DNA of 64,000 nt from Lasioglossum baleicum (taxonomy: Eukaryota > Arthropoda > Insecta > Hymenoptera > Halictidae), in the NCBI RefSeq assembly GCF_051020765.1, contig NC_134935.1:7007579-7071578 (forward strand), in the 5' to 3' direction. Below the pieces are notes generated by a model. The model was not told the DNA's origin, did not search any database, and saw nothing but the letters and a program-made list of their open reading frames with translations. Below, piece by piece: positions 45,490-59,138 of the stretch. Both the position numbers and the translations under genes were made by a program. Within the stretch, counting starts at the first letter, position 1; each line of letters starts with the position of its first letter.

Positions 45490-46070
45490 CAGAGTTGTGC
45501 AGAATTACAATTGAATTACTCCAGGAATTATAATTACAAGGTAATTGAATTACATTGTAATTCAGTCATACTGTAATTTATAATTCAGATCTTCATTCAA
45601 TTAAATTACAATGTAATTCGTAATTGCAATTGGAGTACAATGATAAAATACTTTGTAACTAAATTACAATGTAATTCGTAATTGCAATTGGAGCACAATG
45701 ATAAAGTATAATACTTTGCAATTGAATTACAATGTAATTCGTAATTTGCAATTGGAGTACAATTATAAAATAGCGTTACATACGTATTATGAACGAGGAC
45801 GAGGAGTAGACATTAAGCCGCATAGACAACAAACAAGTATATGAGAGAAAAACATAAAAATATATCGCGCTTCTTCACAGTTCTGGGCTATAATTTGGAG
45901 AGCTGTATTTTAATTATATTGTATTTCAATTATACACATCTGATTAAAATCCTTAGTAATTGAATTAATTGAAAGATTTGAATTATGTACTTCAGTTACG
46001 ACGTAGTTGAATTACTATATAATTGAAATAGAATGTAATTCAATTGTGTAATTTAATTAGCACAATTCTG
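45490..46070. mobile_element. hAT-like non-autonomous element with internal tandem repeats
   Basis: The 581-bp element starts CAGAGTTGTGC and ends GCACAATTCTG, with a perfect 8-bp duplication gttccagt (45482-45489, 46071-46078). The body is built from variations of aattacaatgtaattc and contains no coding frame of note. Confidence 0.9.
45600..45773. repeat. About 60-bp tandem repeat inside the 45490 hAT-like element
   Basis: Three copies, starting near 45600, 45660 and 45722. Each contains acaatgtaattcgtaatt and then gcaattggag, with small length changes (60-62 bp). Confidence 0.85.
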
Positions 46071-46657
46071 GTTCCAGTTTCAATTCTTTATGACTCGTGT
46101 TAGTTGGATAGAACTTTTGTCCAGAGAACAATTTGTCGATTCATCATCGAGATCGATTTTGGATCGATGACTAAGTGATCCGCGCGCCATGTAACACGAG
46201 CCAGACCGCACAGAGAGATAAGTTTCGAGCACGGTCGGACCGAGCCATTTAAAGACCGCGGCATAATTAATTGACGCTCGCAATTATCGCGTTTAACCGG
46301 CTAATTTCGAGCCCGGTTTACAACGGCGCCGAGTGCATCGGGCATAGTAACTTCGTACGGCGTACAGGCGACCGACCGCGTAATGCTAAGTGGCATCTGG
46401 TCAGTACACCGAATTGATACACTCCTGGTTCTGTCTGACATTGGCGTGTGTGTCGCGTGTTCACCAAGGTTGCGATGATCGGTCACGTACCTGCCGCGGA
46501 TTCCATTCAATGGCGGACCTGAAACTGCAAATGGCGAACGCGAAAACTATCTACTCTTGCGGTAATTAGCCGCCATTCGAGGGTTCCAGCATCCGCTCAG
46601 ACTCGTGTCCGCGTTCTATCAGTCCTGTAATGTTTAGTGGAATTACAAACTGATAAG

Positions 46658-46860
46658 TAGACTGCGGATCTTTATGCGTTTATGAAGAAATTGGTTGGGT
46701 GAAATATAAAACGGTAAGGGATTAGAAAAATTTAAGAATATCGTAATGTTGTTTTTAATGTAACAAAGTCATTATAAGGGACGAAATCAATTTTTATTTT
46801 ATTCCTGCTTCCCACTATCAATGCAGAACGTTTTTATTTCGTATAAAGATCCGCAGTTTA
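46658..46860 (+). mobile_element. hAT MITE, TAGACTGCGG family, full length
   Basis: A 203-bp copy, ends TAGACTGCGG and CCGCAGTTTA, with a perfect octamer ctgataag on both sides (46650-46657, 46861-46868). Confidence 0.92.
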
Positions 46861-46869
46861 CTGATAAGT

Positions 46870-49170
46870 TTGTAGGTGAATGTTCCGCTCGACGTTCTGC
46901 TTTTTGGAAAAATTTGGTAGACACTCCGAGGCTGTGAAACTGCTAAGTGAATCATGCGAATCACTGTGATTGGAAAGTAGCAGTTCACGCGATTCCTAGT
47001 AGACTTCGTGTCAACAAATCAACAATTATCTCGTGTAACTGACACGTTTCAGAATTAGCAAAGACAAACTGTGTTGTGACCGTGCGTCAGTACATAATGG
47101 GTCTTCGACAGCAAGTAGAACGAGGTCTATCTGTTGTCGGGCCAGTGAACAGGAACGAGCCATAGTCAGACAAGTGTACTATGAATTTACAAGTAGGATG
47201 GGGACGGAATATTGTGCTGACTAGAACAGAGACGTAATGTAATCAGACAGATAGACTTAGGATGGAATAGTGTTGTACAAGTAGAATATGAATGGAATAT
47301 CAAATCCTCTGTCTAATTACGAAACAAGTAGAATAAGAACGAAATGTGGAAAATGTCAGACAGATAAAATAGAAACGAATTCGGATTATTACCAAAATTG
47401 TTCAAACACGTATGTCATTGAAACTGAATTACTCCAAACCGTTGTAATCGCATCTTCGTACAAAGTGTACAGCGGAAAATGCATCACATAAAACGAATGC
47501 ACGCTAGGATTAACATAAAAAACTTCGTAGCGCATTCATTGAAATGTATGCACGTACATATTACCGTGTTCTCCGACAACATTTTGAAATGGAATTAAAA
47601 TAAATGTCGCGAACCTGTTTTATTAGCGTTTTATTACGGTTTAATGCATTTCCAATTTGCATTTGCTTTCATATACATACGAATGTATGTTACAGAAATG
47701 ATATATTAATGCATTTATCTTGTAAAACGTATTTTTACATCGTTTCCATTTTTTTTTTTTGCTGTCTGTGATCAAACGGAGAACCATTCTCTCGTCGCAT
47801 GCAATTTCCGATTTAAAAGCAGCATCGTCTCTACCTGCTTCGATAAAGTAAAAATATAAAAATAAATTTCTCTTGGCTTTTTAATAAAAAAATTAAGGGT
47901 GAAATAACGCGTACTTTTTAGAATCTACTTTTGATTCATTTCAGTGCACGTCGTATAGCTTTGTCGCGTGTAGCATCGAGACGAAGGGATCCTGGGAAAC
48001 GTCTGGCGAGCATTTAACAGGGTCCCGTTCCATCTCGGCGACAAAATAACCATTGTGCTCTCGTATCTACGCAGTGAATGGAACGCAGTCGTTTGGTTGG
48101 GCCGACGTGCAGCCGACACGACTCAATCTTCGCCTGCACTTTGCATGCGAAATCGTCGAGCCGCACGTGCTCGCATCCGTTTCACAGGAAGGCGCTCGCA
48201 TGTCTAATATCTCGCTGACTTTCCGAACGATAAACGGGCTCGAATCCGCGCCCGCATTCCGCTCGTTGATTTCACTTGAATTTTCGCGACTCGCGGGCCT
48301 GTCTTATCATAAAACAGTCGGGAACAACGAGGGCACGGGAATGCAATGTTGGATACAATTTTTCGCTTCTCCGCGGGAACAGGCTGCGAGGGAACGATTA
48401 AGGCTTTTAATTTACGCGCTTTGTTCCCACTGACAAACGGCGGGGCAAACAAAGTTCCCCGCTCGGACTGTGTATTGATAAAAGTTCCGAGCCGGTGCAT
48501 TATGCGTCCGCTACTGCGAAGCTACGTTTTCCGACCGGCCCAGCCCGCGTCTCGTATTTAATCTCTGCCCGGGTTTCCGCGGGCCCCCGGAACCCCAACC
48601 GCAAAACTGTGCTCTAACAGACAACGCGTTTACGAAATTAATGGCGACTAATATTTTCACGAAGTTCACCAGCCCCGCGAAAACTTCGTGCCTTTTTATT
48701 AAAGCGTATCACGATCTAAAGAATTATTCACGCGGCCCGACGATCCCCCATACACTCTGTTACATTATTATTTGAACGCCTCAGCTCCGGAATTCCTGGA
48801 ACAGGTCCGTGGATGCCGCGAGCCAGGAAACTTTAAACAAACTCAGCCTTTCTGTGCTCCGACCATTCTCAAAGACTTCTTTATTCTCCCGTAATTTGCT
48901 GGAACTAGGCCACATCATTTTTTCGAGAATTTTTCGCGCGTGTAACGCGCGTCGTTGTCGTTTCACTTCTTATTCCTTAATTCAATTTCATTTCAAGGGT
49001 TTACGTCGTGAACCATTATTTCATACCGACTGATGCTCTGGATTGACCTCGGTGGTAAATAAGGTGAACTTGCCGATGAGTGACTTTTTTATAGAAAAAA
49101 TGTTAAAAGATCCCGAAACTTGAGGCAAAACCTATCCTCGTGGATTTCAACGGGATTCTAGCTGTTTTCG
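46870..49170. other. Intergenic, nothing recognised
   Basis: AT-rich to about 47900, then GC-richer with overlapping artefact frames. No exon is supported. Confidence 0.55.
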
Positions 49171-49286
49171 CTTGTGATGTATAATTTATCACAAAAAATA
49201 ATAAAATATATGGTGGTCACCGTTTTTTGCATGATTCGGTAACCACTGTTTTATTATTTTTGTGATATACTATAAGTCACAATAAG
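49171..49286. mobile_element. Short foldback or palindromic MITE
   Basis: Arms of about 50 bp (TATCACAAAAAATAATAAAA and reverse, then GGTCACCG and CGGTAACC) around a short loop. No target duplication is evident. Confidence 0.75.
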
Positions 49287-49324
49287 ACATAGACACCTTA
49301 GGCTTCCCGGTTGAGTTTCGCATT

Positions 49325-49431
49325 AGAAAAATGAAAGTCACGAAGGTTCGTTTACCTGCAAATAACAAAACAGTACAACTTATTTCAGGAAAACCTTGTC
49401 AAATTGACACAAGGGACGGATGATGGTTAAC
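49325..49431 (-). repeat. TTAA-ended dispersed repeat, reverse copy
   Basis: Read in reverse it starts TTAACCATCATCCGTCCCT and then gtgtcaatttgac, matching 3180-3300. Confidence 0.6.
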
Positions 49432-49434
49432 TGC

Positions 49435-52400
49435 TGTTTTGGAATGAGAAGCATCGTGGCGAGAGACTATTTCGAGGATCGGCGGACGACACCGCGGTGA
49501 CGAGAGTGGTATAGAAACAACGCGGTAATTCGAGAGTGACAGTGTCAGATTTCCAGAAAGCTTTAAACAAATCATTTTGATTAACCATTTTGAGGCACGT
49601 TCAACCGACACACCTCGTATTTTCGATCGAACTTCGGGAACATCCCGGCGATGGTTCAGCAATTTCTCCTGTTCGAGATAGCTGTTCTCGTAGATGCCAG
49701 TTAAGTGGGTAGAAGTAAGAGCAATTCGATAAGTAAACTGAACGAAGGAGAACAGGAGCGAGAAGGGTGACGAGGTGAACGGTAATCGCAAAATGGTAGG
49801 AGAGAGTTGGAACGAAATGAAACGGAGGCTGTGTTTAAGAGCGAACTGAATCAATAGCTCTACCCTGCGACCCGTAGGCCAAATGTAGGTCATACCGTGA
49901 TCCCTTTTTCCTCCTCTATTCCCTTTTACCGCCACTCCTCTCCGTCTAGCTCCTCCCTTCCTCTCTTTCCTCTTCTCTCTGTCCTCCTACCTCTCTGCCA
50001 TACACATACACACACACACCCCTTTCGTCCTGCCGGGTTTCTCTCTTTTTCATCGTTTCCCTGTCACGGTGTTCGTTTCCCTAGCGGGAAGGTGCGCCGG
50101 TATATTATTGCATCGGCACCCGGTCGCAGCGCGCTCGTTGCCGGTTTATACATTTTTCATAAATAAATTCCACGGACGTTCCAAAGTCGGCCTTACCACT
50201 CACTACCGGCGTATATACGCTCGTGGAATTACATATTTGACTGCAGCGCTACGCCGGATACTACGGTCTCCAAGTACCACCACCCAGTTGCATCGTTCCG
50301 CGCTCTTCATTCCTCGTGATCTACGATCGAGGCCGATACGGGGCAACGTCCTCGCTGCTACGGCTCAGACAACACCCATTTGGAAGAACCCAAAAAATCG
50401 GCCACCCGTCTTTTTTCCTTCCAATTTTGAATACACTGCGGAAGTATCAGATGATTGCATAAGTTCCTGCCGACTTGAAAATAAAATTCGATGGTTCAAT
50501 TTTAAAGAATACAGTTCTATTCATCAATTATATAGTCACCATTCTTTTCTAATTGTAGAAAAGAAATTATATAGTCGCCATTCTTTTCTACAATCGGAAA
50601 ATAAAATTCAATTTTAAAGAGTACAGCTTTGTTAATCAATTATATAGTCACAATTCTTTTCTACAATTAGAAAAGAATGTTGACTATATATAATTTTTTT
50701 TTTACACTCCGCCGTTCAGTGCAGTTTGCGACATCTATAAAAATCGGGCACGAACTTTTGCAATCATCTAATACAATATTATGTTGGCCAGAAGGTCTTT
50801 CCGCGAAAAAATATTCCTGGAACGGTTGACTTTTCGACCTACGCTTTTCCACTCGGCACGGTGTTGTCCTACGTACCGATGTCGAATGGTTTTATTGGAA
50901 CAACCTGTAAATATCTGACTCCACCGAGAGAGAAGTTCAGTGCATCAGAAGCAGGAGTTTCGAACACACATTAGCCACATACCATCGGGAGCATAATAAA
51001 CTGAATGGCAGAGCGGCACGAGCTCGTGTGGATCGGCGAAAAAAGGAAGCGTCCTTTCAAAGCCTCACGTTCGAAATCCATCATCCGTTCGTCTTCAAGG
51101 TAAAGAGAGAAAGTTACTGTGAGTCTGTGTGCGCGCTTTTCATCATTGCCCGGCGAATCCAGTCAACTTTCATCATTATTCTTGTCGTGACACGGAGAGA
51201 AGATCCGACGCCGCTTTCTTGTCGAGTTTATCTTTACTTGGTCTTTAATTATGCCCAGAAGCCTCTTTACAGCGACGTATTTCTTGAGCGTACGATATGT
51301 ATACCTCTCGTCTTAACGAGTTCCAGACCTCGATCATATCGGTAGTATCTTATATTAACCGTTCAAGACGTGTGCGAGAAGAGTCCCTGCTTGTACTACA
51401 TAGGAGCTAGTCTTTTGTTTTCATTTTTATTAATAAGAACCGCCTTCGTTGTCTCCAGTAACCCTTTTACGATATAAAATGACCACCAGTGAAAGGAACG
51501 CTTGCGTCTTTTAAGGAAATCCGGGAAAGATAAACCAGATTAAAACCAGTTTAACCAATTTATTCCAACAATCTCACAAGAACGTACATTGCTGAAATTT
51601 TCAGGCAAATCGTGAATTTATAAGTAAACCATGTAATTTATGATACCGTTATAACGATCAAAGTGGTAAATTTTCACTGTTATTATTATTCATCAATATT
51701 GCGTTACCATCATCGAATCGTGTGATTCTGCGTTCGCTCTTAAACAAGCATTGTTTGAAATATGAATACTCAATGTAGCATTAACTCGGGTAATGCTGTG
51801 GTGGAAATTGTTGTTTATTTAAAGTATGAAAATTACGTGAAATATATATTCGCTTCCATTGTTTGAAGTACTGTATATAGTCGTTAATAATATTGATTAA
51901 TGAAAATGTAAGCGAAAGATTTTCGAAGTAGGTTATAGAAACGAAGGTCGTTCGTCGGCAACACGTACAGATCTCTCGGCGAAACCATTGAATCAAATTA
52001 CTTACGCTTTTGTTTACCACGGGTGAGACCACTTGGAAATTCCAATAAACAGAGACAGTCGTTCGAGAGAGGGTGTTGAACAGAAAAAAAGCTGCGAAAG
52101 GAGGTCACCGTGCTAAAAAAAGAAGGGAAGCTGCGCTTTAGTTAGCGACCGGTGATACTTTCGTACAGTTCGCTGTTAGGGAATATCGTCGGGGTTATCG
52201 GTTCGGTCGGTGTACTTTTCAGATTTTCGTGGAAAAACAAACGCGGGGTTCGGTAAAGAACCGTAGATTACAGAGCAAATAAAATCGAACCCATTCCGGC
52301 GAATTCAAACGGCGGTTTTCCACCAATCCGACGCTCTGTACGCGGACACGTACACGCAATTCCGATTTAATATCGGCCCGGCAAACAAGCACGGGGCGGC

Positions 52401-53240
52401 GGCCGGGACCGAGGCGCGCACTTTCCAACAGGCTCGCGAAACCAAATGTCACCATGAAATCGCGTGATAACAGCGGAATTAACGCGTTACTTCAACGGGC
52501 CGGTTGTAACGAGAGCAATCGGTAAATTCATCCGTCATTGACTGTGCAAACGAGCCCGTGAGCCCTCGGCCCGAAAATAATTGCCGTTAATGACGGTGGA
52601 GCCGTTGCGCGACGAATAACAAAGACTGGAATCGGTTGGACGCGGCGAGAACGAACGTTTTTCGCGAGCGGAACCCGTCGAAACGATCCGCGCGCGTCGA
52701 CGGTCCCCGTTCCTCGTTTTCGGCCAGGACACGGATTGTCCCGTCCTTCCTGATCAAATTAGCAGCTAACAAATTAACAGTGTCCTGGACGCGCTGCCGC
52801 CATCACACGCTCCACGGAAAGCAAAATTGCAGCGAACCATCGGCCTTCTGGCGCTTCCTGCCGATTGAAATGCGTCGGCCGAGCAACACGACCGTCCACC
52901 ACGTTCTACGCTTCCAATGGCAAACCTATTGATTATCTGCTCGCGTTTCTACCGCGTTGTACATTTGCGGGCTGATTCATTATGATTGCAACGCCGAAAC
53001 AGTCGTCACCTAATCCCGAGATCGCCGTGCCGCGGTTTGGCTCTGTCTTCTATCAAAAATTACCGCTACACAAAAGGCCATGAATCCTTGCCACGAATCA
53101 TAGAGATATTAGATTTTCCAAAGTTGCATTGATTTTGAAGAAACTGAGGGTGTCGTACTCATTTGACGAGTCCCTTAAAATGTTACATAATCCATTTTAG
53201 TTGGTATGCGGTTGTCAGAAACGTGGGATAACGCGGAATG
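49435..53240. other. Intergenic outside the mariner remnant
   Basis: Frames such as the 178-codon minus frame at 49399-49935 and the 182-codon plus frame at 50069-50617 run into repeats and lack domains. No gene is supported. Confidence 0.5.
50445..50773. mobile_element. Mariner-like remnant with inverted ends
   Basis: The left end reads TATCAGATGATTGCATAAG then TTCCTGCC. The right end in reverse reads TATTAGATGATTGCAAAAG then TTCGTGCCCGATTTTT, the style of mariner termini. The interior (50526-50695) holds two to three repeats of attatatagtcaccattct with inverted partners and no transposase. Confidence 0.6.
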
Positions 53241-53248
53241 ATAATTAC

Positions 53249-53413
53249 TAGACTGCGGATCTTCATAGAATCGAAATTTATTGTTATTTCCTCCCTTAAT
53301 AATTTTAATAGATGAGGTATCATATACTGACATCTTCAATTTTAAAAATTTTCCTACAATTTTGAATTTCATCAACTCAATTTTACTATAAATGCGTAAT
53401 GATCCGCAGTCTA
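53249..53413 (+). mobile_element. hAT MITE, TAGACTGCGG family, full length
   Basis: A 165-bp copy with intact ends and octamers ataattac and gtaattac (7 of 8). It supplies the uninterrupted version of the stretch where the 43909 copy was hit by TTAA MITEs. Confidence 0.88.
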
Positions 53414-53424
53414 GTAATTACATT

Positions 53425-56400
53425 TTTCCATAATTTGTAATATATTGTGGAAGATTAAACGGTACCAGCTCATGGGACAACTTAATAAATACAAGTCCGA
53501 TTGGGCGAAACTAATGATAACATCGGTGTTCAGCTTAAATTAATGTTAACATCGATATAACACGTAGATATATTGTATACTTCTGCATTAATTGACCACT
53601 GGTTCAACTAGCCCATTCGTTTCACCGTCATTCTTGAAGAAAGAACGAACAAATGCGTAGAACCGGACGGATATCAGATCGCGCAACAAGTATCGACGAA
53701 AAAGGAGACTCGGATTCGTTTTTCCGTGGCAATTCAATTATGAAACCGTTTCGTTTTCAAAGGGAGCCGGTCGTCGTACGCATCCAAACACGCATCAAGC
53801 CCATATAACTCGATGACGGCGCACAGTTTGAACGTCGGCGGTTTTTGAAAACGTCGGTAACGAAATCCAAGCGGAAACACGTAATTGTAACAAATTGCAC
53901 AAAGATACGTGCTCGTCCATGATGGGCACTGTTAACAGTCGAGAACGATCATTACTCGTAATGAGGCCGTCGCGGCTGCTTTTATTAATTATTTTCGCGC
54001 GGCAAACAGCGCGCGGTGGCGTAGAAAGCAGGCGCCGAAATGGACCCGTATATTTTTTCCGATTATTAACGCCGCCGAGGCGGTTCGAGCGACGCATTCG
54101 AGTGCCGAAACCGGGTCAATGAATAGTTATGAATAATATATTTATGAAATTTTTCTGCTGGCCGGACGGAGCACGATTTCAACGCAACGATGACCCACAT
54201 TCCTCTACGATGAAACGCAACGCCGTCGTCTGTCGGCGATTTTATTACTGACTTCCTCGCCAAGTGCTTCGCCAATGTTTGCGAATTTTTTTCGAAACCA
54301 TTCAACTATATGCGCTAGGAATTGCGTACGCATTCGAGGTACAGTAAATAAAAAATTATGAAAGACCTATTAGAATTTCAAAATATATTAAATTTAACAA
54401 TAGATTACTCGTTAGAGAGACGGGAATATCTATTCTATTTCAACGTAATTTTATACGTTTTCTCAAAATCGGAACTTTCAGCCCCGGTCTCCCCTAAACT
54501 ATCTTCTAACTTCTGAAAAAATCCAAGTAGTTATTAAAAAAGTGATTGTTCAGTTAGAGGTGTCCGAATATTAGTGCGAGCAACGTCGTGATCGCCGTAC
54601 AATAGGATTCTACGTAGAATTGTTCGAATGGAAATTTAAGATACCGGGCACGGCTAATTGGCGCCCGGTAAATATGATCGTGGTCCACGCGACCGACGTC
54701 CACGATTATCGATTAACCCGCTCGCAAATTTTATTCGGAACAATGGCACGGAATAATGAACTTCGCGGGGAAACGATTTGTCGCGGGCCACTGGAAATTA
54801 ACTCGTTCCCGTGTCCGCAGGCTTTGGTCTAGCCCGGGATCGAGTTATCGGCTCGTTCTAATAATAATCGGGAATTTCATGGGAGCCGTAGCCGATAAAT
54901 AGAAAAATTAAACGATAAAGCTCGGGCGACGTAACAGCGACATTCGCCCGGTGCCGATTCGATCTAACAGCGGCCCGAATTCCACGGTATTTCGCCGGGC
55001 GAAATGCATTCCGCGAGATAATCTGCGGCCCGTTTGAGAGGAAAACCAACCCCGGGACCGTCTATTCCCGACCGGAAATCATAACGATGAATCTTCCTGT
55101 TTCGTTGATTTTGCCCGGGAAGTTAGGAAAGTTAATCCCGTTTCATAATTGAAACTTCTATCTGACCGAAGCCAAAGTTTTTACCGTACCCGAACGGCAG
55201 CTTCTTTTATCGCTTAATAACTTTCGGCCGGACTCGTCACCGTAATTCGTGTTGCTGGGAGGCTCCAACTTCCGGTTACTTGCCGCAACCGTTTCTAACA
55301 TTGCGATTGTCAACGCTGGCCAGAGACAAAAGTATAGTGCACCCTATTGATTTAAGGGCGTACACTCTCCTTTTCAGGGTTGCAAGGGAGCGTGATGCGT
55401 CTTCTCATTTCTCGACAATGGGCTTTTTCAGTAGTCTAAAGCGTTAGATAAATGGTCAATCTAGTTTTACGTTTACGAGGCGATATTTGCTTTATTCGCA
55501 AGCATAAACCTGCGCATGTAGCAATTTTCATAAAGCTGCGACAGCCACATGCTGCCGAATAAAGCAAATTACGCCTCGTAAACGTAAAAATAAGACTTTT
55601 GAGGGGATTGCGGCCTAGATTGATTTTTTATCTACCGCTTTAGACTGCTGAAAACCCCCCATTATTAGCCCCTTAAGGGTTGAAGTACAATGAGTTTTCT
55701 CAAGTTTGAGTTCGTACGAATTGATTAATTGTTGGTTTATTACAGATTTGCTGTGTTTTCTTGGGGATTCCTATCAATGGGGTTTCCATGAAGATTTGTT
55801 CGGACGACAATGCAGTTAAGTGACCCTTTTAAATTCTAGAAAAAATGTGAATTCGTTCGGTCGACTTTTGGAGAAGACAGTGTACTTTCGCGGGTGTTAC
55901 GGAAACTTTTCTGACCGACTGTAACAGATATTATACTGTACGTAGTTATATTATACAACCTCTGATGGAGTCTTTTATGTGTCGCAAGACGGACTGCTTT
56001 TGCCTGGAGAACGGTTACACGCTCGACTTGACGTCTCGTCCAAGACTTTGCCAGGTTAATCCGACTAGTACTTTCTAGCTTCATCCACACTGTAACATAC
56101 TGAACCGTCAAAAGGGTGCGGGAGTCAACTGTTCTCAAAGAACTGGTGGAAATAAATTGCGCATTTCAAGTTCTTTCATTTCGAAACGCCGTAGGAGATG
56201 AATCCTAAGATTCGTTTCAGTAGAGAAACATAATGTACAGATATAAAGCTGACTGTTTCATAGCATATTCCTCCAAGATTCAGCAAATATAAATGTGAAC
56301 ATCTTTCGAATCGTGTTTCATGAAATTCAGCAGGATGAAAATTTTGTATATTTCTTAGTCACGAGAGTATCCCCATTTTTGTTCGTTCAAAATCGAGCAC

Positions 56401-58035
56401 TGAGATAGTTTCCTTATAAAAATGACAAGATTGATCTTATTTAGACTTTTCGCTGCTCCTATTGTACTACGTACTATACTAAAGACATCCATACAATCAT
56501 TTCTTATTAAATCATTTTTATTATTTCAATAATTGTGATATAAAAAATCTGGTACCGGTCATTTTGACCCTGGTTTTGTGTTAATCACAGGGTGTGGCCG
56601 GACGTGTGGTACAACCGGGCCAGGGGATGAACCTATATGTAAAACTAAGTTGAACAACAAGAATTACATTTCTTCGTTGAACGTCTCGTTTTCGAGAAAA
56701 TAGTCTTCAAAGATCAGTCGAGTACGCAGAAAGTAGAATAGGTTAGTCATAGTCAGACGTGTCAGACGACTCCTATCAAATAGCACGTGTATTTTCTGCA
56801 TTTTCAAAATCGGTTTCCCGAAAACGAGGTGTCATATGTGAATAACACAATTAATTCTATCGGGCTTGAAGATTAATTTTTACTGCAATCTACTAAGTAA
56901 CCCAAGTCTGTTAGAACATGCAATGTGCAAGAGGACTGTAACCGTAATTGCTGTAATAAATCTTGCGTTTTCTGTTCTTGTATTACGAAATAAGTTGTTC
57001 CGACTTTATGAGGCTTTTATGCGTGCCAGACAACGTATTAACATTACCTGCAAGAGAGGTAAAGTTCTGTCTAATTCCAGTTGTAATTCAAGCCGGTGTC
57101 CAGTTATCATAGGACTGCGGATTTCATACATTCTCAACAGAATTATGTAGGCGACATACGCAAGACTAAAAGATTACAGAAACATAAGAATATTATTCTA
57201 CTAGTTTCAGCTGATTAAAATCACTAGTGCTATCGGCATGGAAAACAATTTACCTGAGAATCTCAGTGGTCAAAAAGATGGTAGAACGGTATTTCCCGAA
57301 TTTTTCGGCGGGGAGTCGTCCCGCCGATCACTTCAGAAGATTCGCGGATGAAGGAACACAATGGAAAAACTTGCAACGTGAAAGCGGGTCTCCTGATGAA
57401 CTTATCAGCTGCCTCTTCACCTGCCTGGGAAGTGCGCCATAAATAAAGCTTGCAAAAACTGGCGTTGCACTTGTGTCGGTGTGTTTCGTGCGGTTAAAAA
57501 TGTATTGTCGGCCTCGTCGTTGAACCGAGCGCGAAAGCGTCGCGTTTGGCCGTTTCATACATGCGGCTCACGACCTTCCCCGCCGCGGTTTCTATTCATC
57601 ATGATTATTAGTAGGGTAGAAGAAAATTATGTCTATAATTACGGGGCCGGGTAAAAATATTCCTGGTGCGGTACCGTGTGTGTTAAAGAGAGCGCTTGCG
57701 GACGTGCATACACTTCTTTTGTTCTATCGATTCGCGCCTCGGCCAGCGTGCGATGTATAAATACCTCGTAAACCCGGCGTGCACGTGTTGCCCGTTAACA
57801 TGCGTCGAACCCGCGTATCCTACACACTCGCTTGTTCCTCTTCACCGTGGGAATCCGCGGCGTAAAAATATCTTATAGAGCCCGTGTTTGCTTGTTCTTC
57901 CCGCGCGGGATCGAGTCAACTCCGCTGGCGTATTTATTTTTTCGATCGCGTGGACTTAGGTGAGTCCCACTGTAATCCATTTAATTGCTCGGTTTCTGGC
58001 GATTGGATTAAATGGACCGCCTCCAAGAACATGTT
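53425..58035. other. Intergenic outside the foldback at 55417
   Basis: A possible decayed TTAA MITE lies at about 56398-56583 (cgagcactgag to ggttttgtgttaa). A lone hAT-MITE-like left end (actgcggatttcat) is at about 57113. No gene is seen. Confidence 0.5.
55417..55663. mobile_element. Foldback element
   Basis: A 247-bp inverted repeat: outer arms AGTCTAAAGCG with TCAATCTAG, inner arms TTTTACGTTTACGAGGCG and TTTGCTTTATTCG, with a loop of about 55 bp. Confidence 0.85.
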
Positions 58036-58041
58036 TAAAGC

Positions 58042-58647
58042 CAGGGATCAAAAATAATAGTTATTATAAAATTTTCTACGATAAAAATCATTAATAAAAA
58101 GTTGATTATTATTGAAATTTAAGATAATGTACAGAAAATATAAAGAAAAAAATTCGAAGAACGGAATGATTCAAATATAGAGATTTTTATACTTTTTGGT
58201 TACAAATAACGGTTATTAGTGTCCAAAAAATCGAATCCTCCTCGATGGCTGTTATCGATTAAGAAAAACTGTTTCCATTGCTCGAAGCAGTTATCGATGA
58301 GAGAAGTTCATTTCGGTCGCTTATAACAGTTGTCGATGATCGAATTTCTTTTCACTTGTTCATAATAATTATTGATGAGAAAATTCATTTTGGTTGCTTA
58401 GTTATTGAGTTGTCTATACTCTTTTTCGGATGGAGCAAGCCTGTGAAATTTATTGAGAAGGAACGACACAAAATCTATTTGTTTGTCACATTAAATTTTG
58501 ATTGTAGCAATTAATTTTACAAATCTACCATTCGAAAGTTGTAGTATTTAATAATAACTATTACAAATTCCCTTCGTCCATAACTGTTATGAGCGATCGA
58601 AATAAATTTATTTCATCGAATAACTGTTATAACAGTTGTGATCCCTG
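58042..58647. mobile_element. hAT-like non-autonomous element with short internal repeats
   Basis: The ends CAGGGATCAAAAAT and reverse CAGGGATCACAACT carry octamers tttaaagc (58034-58041) and tttaaaac (58648-58655), 7 of 8. Subterminal copies of a GTTATNGAT-type motif recur. Three units of about 39 bp lie at 58279-58400. The open frame across it is a product of the repeat. Confidence 0.82.
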
Positions 58648-58917
58648 TTTAAAACACTTGATAAATAAAGCAGTGAATAGAATGACCTACGATTGCAAAA
58701 AGAGATAGTGAAGATAGAGTGGGGTCACAAGATTTAACCCTTCGACGGCTGTGCCTAGGTCTACTTCGACTCGGAATGGAAATTAAATTAAATTTAATAG
58801 CCGTTATAATAATTTAAATTTAATTTGCATTGGGGGTGTCGGAAAGACTAATGTATCTACACGAAGTATTATGATTATTAATTAGAGCAGTGAACGGTCA
58901 TAAACATTGTCAATTAT

Positions 58918-59138
58918 TAGACAGCGTACTTTTATGCAAAATAAAAATGTTCAACTTGAATTGCAACAATCTGGAGTGAAATATAGGAATTTCTTCTCTA
59001 AATACTGAAATAGGACTTTTTTAATATGATTAATTGATTGGAAATAATAGAACACTATTTCTAAATTCTTCTAATGTTTGTACTGTTTTAATTCACATCC
59101 ATTCATTTTTGTCGCGAACGCATCAAATCCGCTGTCTA
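58918..59138 (+). mobile_element. hAT MITE, TAGACAGCG subfamily, full length
   Basis: A 221-bp copy, ends TAGACAGCG and CGCTGTCTA, perfect octamer tcaattat on both sides (58910-58917, 59139-59146). Confidence 0.9.
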
